Positions 7,532 through 7,935 of a DNA stretch of 7,935 nt are shown here, in pieces. The DNA lies in assembly GCA_913775005.1 (NCBI GenBank), contig CAJYKY010000073.1, forward strand, positions 1 through 7,935. Reading direction: 5' to 3'. The first letter of the stretch is position 1. Every line of letters begins with the position of its first letter. The position numbers and the translations under genes were made by a program. Below the pieces are notes generated by a model. That model made no database searches and was not told the origin of the DNA. It saw only the letters and a list, made by a program, of their open reading frames with translations. Origin of the DNA: an uncultured Achromobacter sp. GTDB taxonomy: Bacteria; Pseudomonadota; Gammaproteobacteria; Burkholderiales; Burkholderiaceae_B.

Positions 7532-7662
7532 GGTACTGCCTCCTCGAGTTGAATGTATGTCTCTCTTCCACTGCCGGTCTGCGTGTTGGTCCGGTCTATT
7601 CGGCGTGAGCCGTTCTACTGCGGGTTTGCGTTGCCGTGGCGGTGAAACTGCGGGGCGGCGTT

Positions 7663-7676
7663 GCAATGCCCATTGC
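7663..7676. promoter_or_regulatory. Perfect 6-bp dyad, candidate operator upstream of fadL
   Basis: The sequence GCAATG-CC-CATTGC is a perfect inverted repeat with a 2-bp centre, about 130-145 nt upstream of the fadL start. Its size suits a dimeric repressor such as a TetR- or GntR-type fatty-acid regulator. I cannot match it to a known FadR or PsrA consensus, and no clear promoter lies beside it. In GC-rich sequence, a 12-base match of this kind can occur by chance. Confidence 0.3.
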
Positions 7677-7736
7677 GGTGCTGCGGTGCTGCGGTCCTGC
7701 GGTGATGCGTTGTTGCGATGATCGGTTGTTGCGATG
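7673..7736. repeat. Degenerate 8-bp tandem repeat upstream of fadL
   Basis: Eight consecutive 8-nt blocks follow one another without spacers: TTGCGGTG, CTGCGGTG, CTGCGGTC, CTGCGGTG, ATGCGTTG, TTGCGATG, ATCGGTTG, TTGCGATG. The consensus is roughly NTGCGGTG. The first four differ at one or two positions, while the last four form a second pattern in which a 14-nt stretch (GTTGTTGCGATGAT) recurs exactly at 7709 and 7725. Looser fragments of the unit (TTGCCGTG, GCGGTGAA) lie nearby at 7630-7646. The block lies in the fadL upstream gap, outside any gene. It may be slippage-prone spacer DNA or clustered binding sites. Confidence 0.75.
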
Positions 7737-7753
7737 ATGTGCAGTGTTTGTCT

Positions 7754-7935
7754 TCAGGATGCCTGGTAGTTTGAACGTTGCATATTGCGGTCTTGATAGT
7801 GCAGCGGGCCGCCGGTGAAGGGCGCGAACCCGGTGCCGAAGATCACACCCGCATCGGCCAGATCGGCATCGGCAACGATGCCGGCATCTACGCGCTGCCG
7901 GGTGGCGTTGATCAGCGGCTGGATCAGGCGCTGCG
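7754..7935 (-). CDS. 3-hydroxyacyl-CoA dehydrogenase (FadB/FadJ type), C-terminal end only
   Basis: Only the last 59 codons and the TGA stop (7756-7754) are in the window; the rest lies beyond the right edge. The visible part includes QRLIQPLINATRQ, then DADLADAGVIFGTGFAPFTGGPL, ending in a short polar tail. The GTGFAPFTGGPL stretch is typical of the last dehydrogenase C-terminal domain of multifunctional FadB/FadJ enzymes, where hydratase precedes dehydrogenase. The gene is thus a second hydroxyacyl-CoA dehydrogenase of a different architecture from the one at 3760-6150. Whether the missing part contains a hydratase domain cannot be seen. It is on the same strand as the rest and may belong to the same or a preceding transcription unit. 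Confidence 0.85.
   Translation of the reverse strand, partial: QRLIQPLINATRQRVDAGIVADADLADAGVIFGTGFAPFTGGPLHYQDRNMQRSNYQAS

Larger units (their letters stand above)
7532..7753. other. 222-nt intergenic gap upstream of fadL
   Basis: The gap between the upstream dehydrogenase stop and the fadL ATG is the longest non-coding stretch in the window and the likeliest place for a promoter. It holds the 8-bp repeat, the dyad and the fadL ribosome site. On the minus strand I see no well-spaced TTGACA/TATAAT pair; AT-richer hexamers such as CATACA (7559-7554) and GAATAG lack a matching -35. No hairpin with a T run follows the upstream gene's stop, so read-through from that gene into fadL cannot be excluded. 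Confidence 0.6.

Noticed and set aside
7554..7559. CATACA as a -10 box for fadL
   Set aside because: There is no acceptable -35 hexamer 16-18 nt upstream, and it would place the transcript start very close to the ribosome site.
7532..7666. In-frame upstream extension of fadL to a TTG at 7666
   Set aside because: It would put 45 Arg/Pro-rich residues before a clear signal peptide, and ATG 7531 has a strong ribosome site.
7596..7673. 25-codon minus-strand ORF (ATG 7673 to TAG 7596) upstream of fadL as a leader peptide
   Set aside because: It has no ribosome site and no regulatory codon run, and its coding sequence overlaps the dyad.
1..7935. CRISPR arrays, tRNA or rRNA genes, insertion sequences, phage or defence genes
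   Set aside because: Nothing of the kind is visible. Coding density, strand and theme are uniform across the window.

Overview
The window is high in GC and has seven genes, all on the minus strand. It reads from right to left as one fatty-acid uptake and beta-oxidation cluster. The protein sequences, base composition and gene set suggest a betaproteobacterium of the Burkholderiales, probably Alcaligenaceae (Bordetella/Achromobacter-like). That placement is from memory of family resemblance, with no database search.

In order of transcription: (1) 7754-7935, the last 59 residues of a FadB/FadJ-type 3-hydroxyacyl-CoA dehydrogenase, cut by the window edge. (2) A 222-nt gap (7532-7753) holding a degenerate 8-bp tandem repeat and a short dyad. 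(3) 6209-7531, a FadL/OmpP1/TodX outer-membrane long-chain fatty-acid channel. (4) A 58-nt gap with a GC-rich stem-loop. (5) 3760-6150, a 796-aa bifunctional 3-hydroxyacyl-CoA dehydrogenase/enoyl-CoA hydratase with the dehydrogenase domain first, starting at TTG. (6) 2541-3737, a FadA-type thiolase. (7) 1950-2495, a DUF4442 hotdog-fold protein, probably thioesterase-like. (8) 1396-1986, a secreted chalcone-isomerase-like protein whose start overlaps the previous gene by 37 nt. (9) 1-1378, the first 459 residues of a FadD-type long-chain acyl-CoA synthetase, cut by the left edge.

Together the genes cover nearly the whole route from outside fatty acid to acetyl-CoA. FadL brings the acid across the outer membrane and FadD activates it at the inner membrane. 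The hydratase/dehydrogenase and thiolase then run three of the four steps of each beta-oxidation cycle. No acyl-CoA dehydrogenase is in the window; it may lie beyond the right edge or elsewhere. The hotdog protein could release CoA from stalled acyl-CoAs. The periplasmic CHI-fold protein is the least explained member, and its place between FadL and FadD function suggests a fatty-acid carrier or binding role (inference). Short gaps from fadL to fadD (58, 22, 45, -37 and 17 nt) fit a single operon. No convincing sigma70 promoter could be picked out by eye upstream of fadL.

The window is mostly a recognisable metabolic operon rather than a new defence or mobile system. The points that merit a second look are the CHI-like protein, the upstream 8-bp repeat and dyad, the intergenic stem-loop, and the presence of two distinct hydroxyacyl-CoA dehydrogenases flanking fadL.
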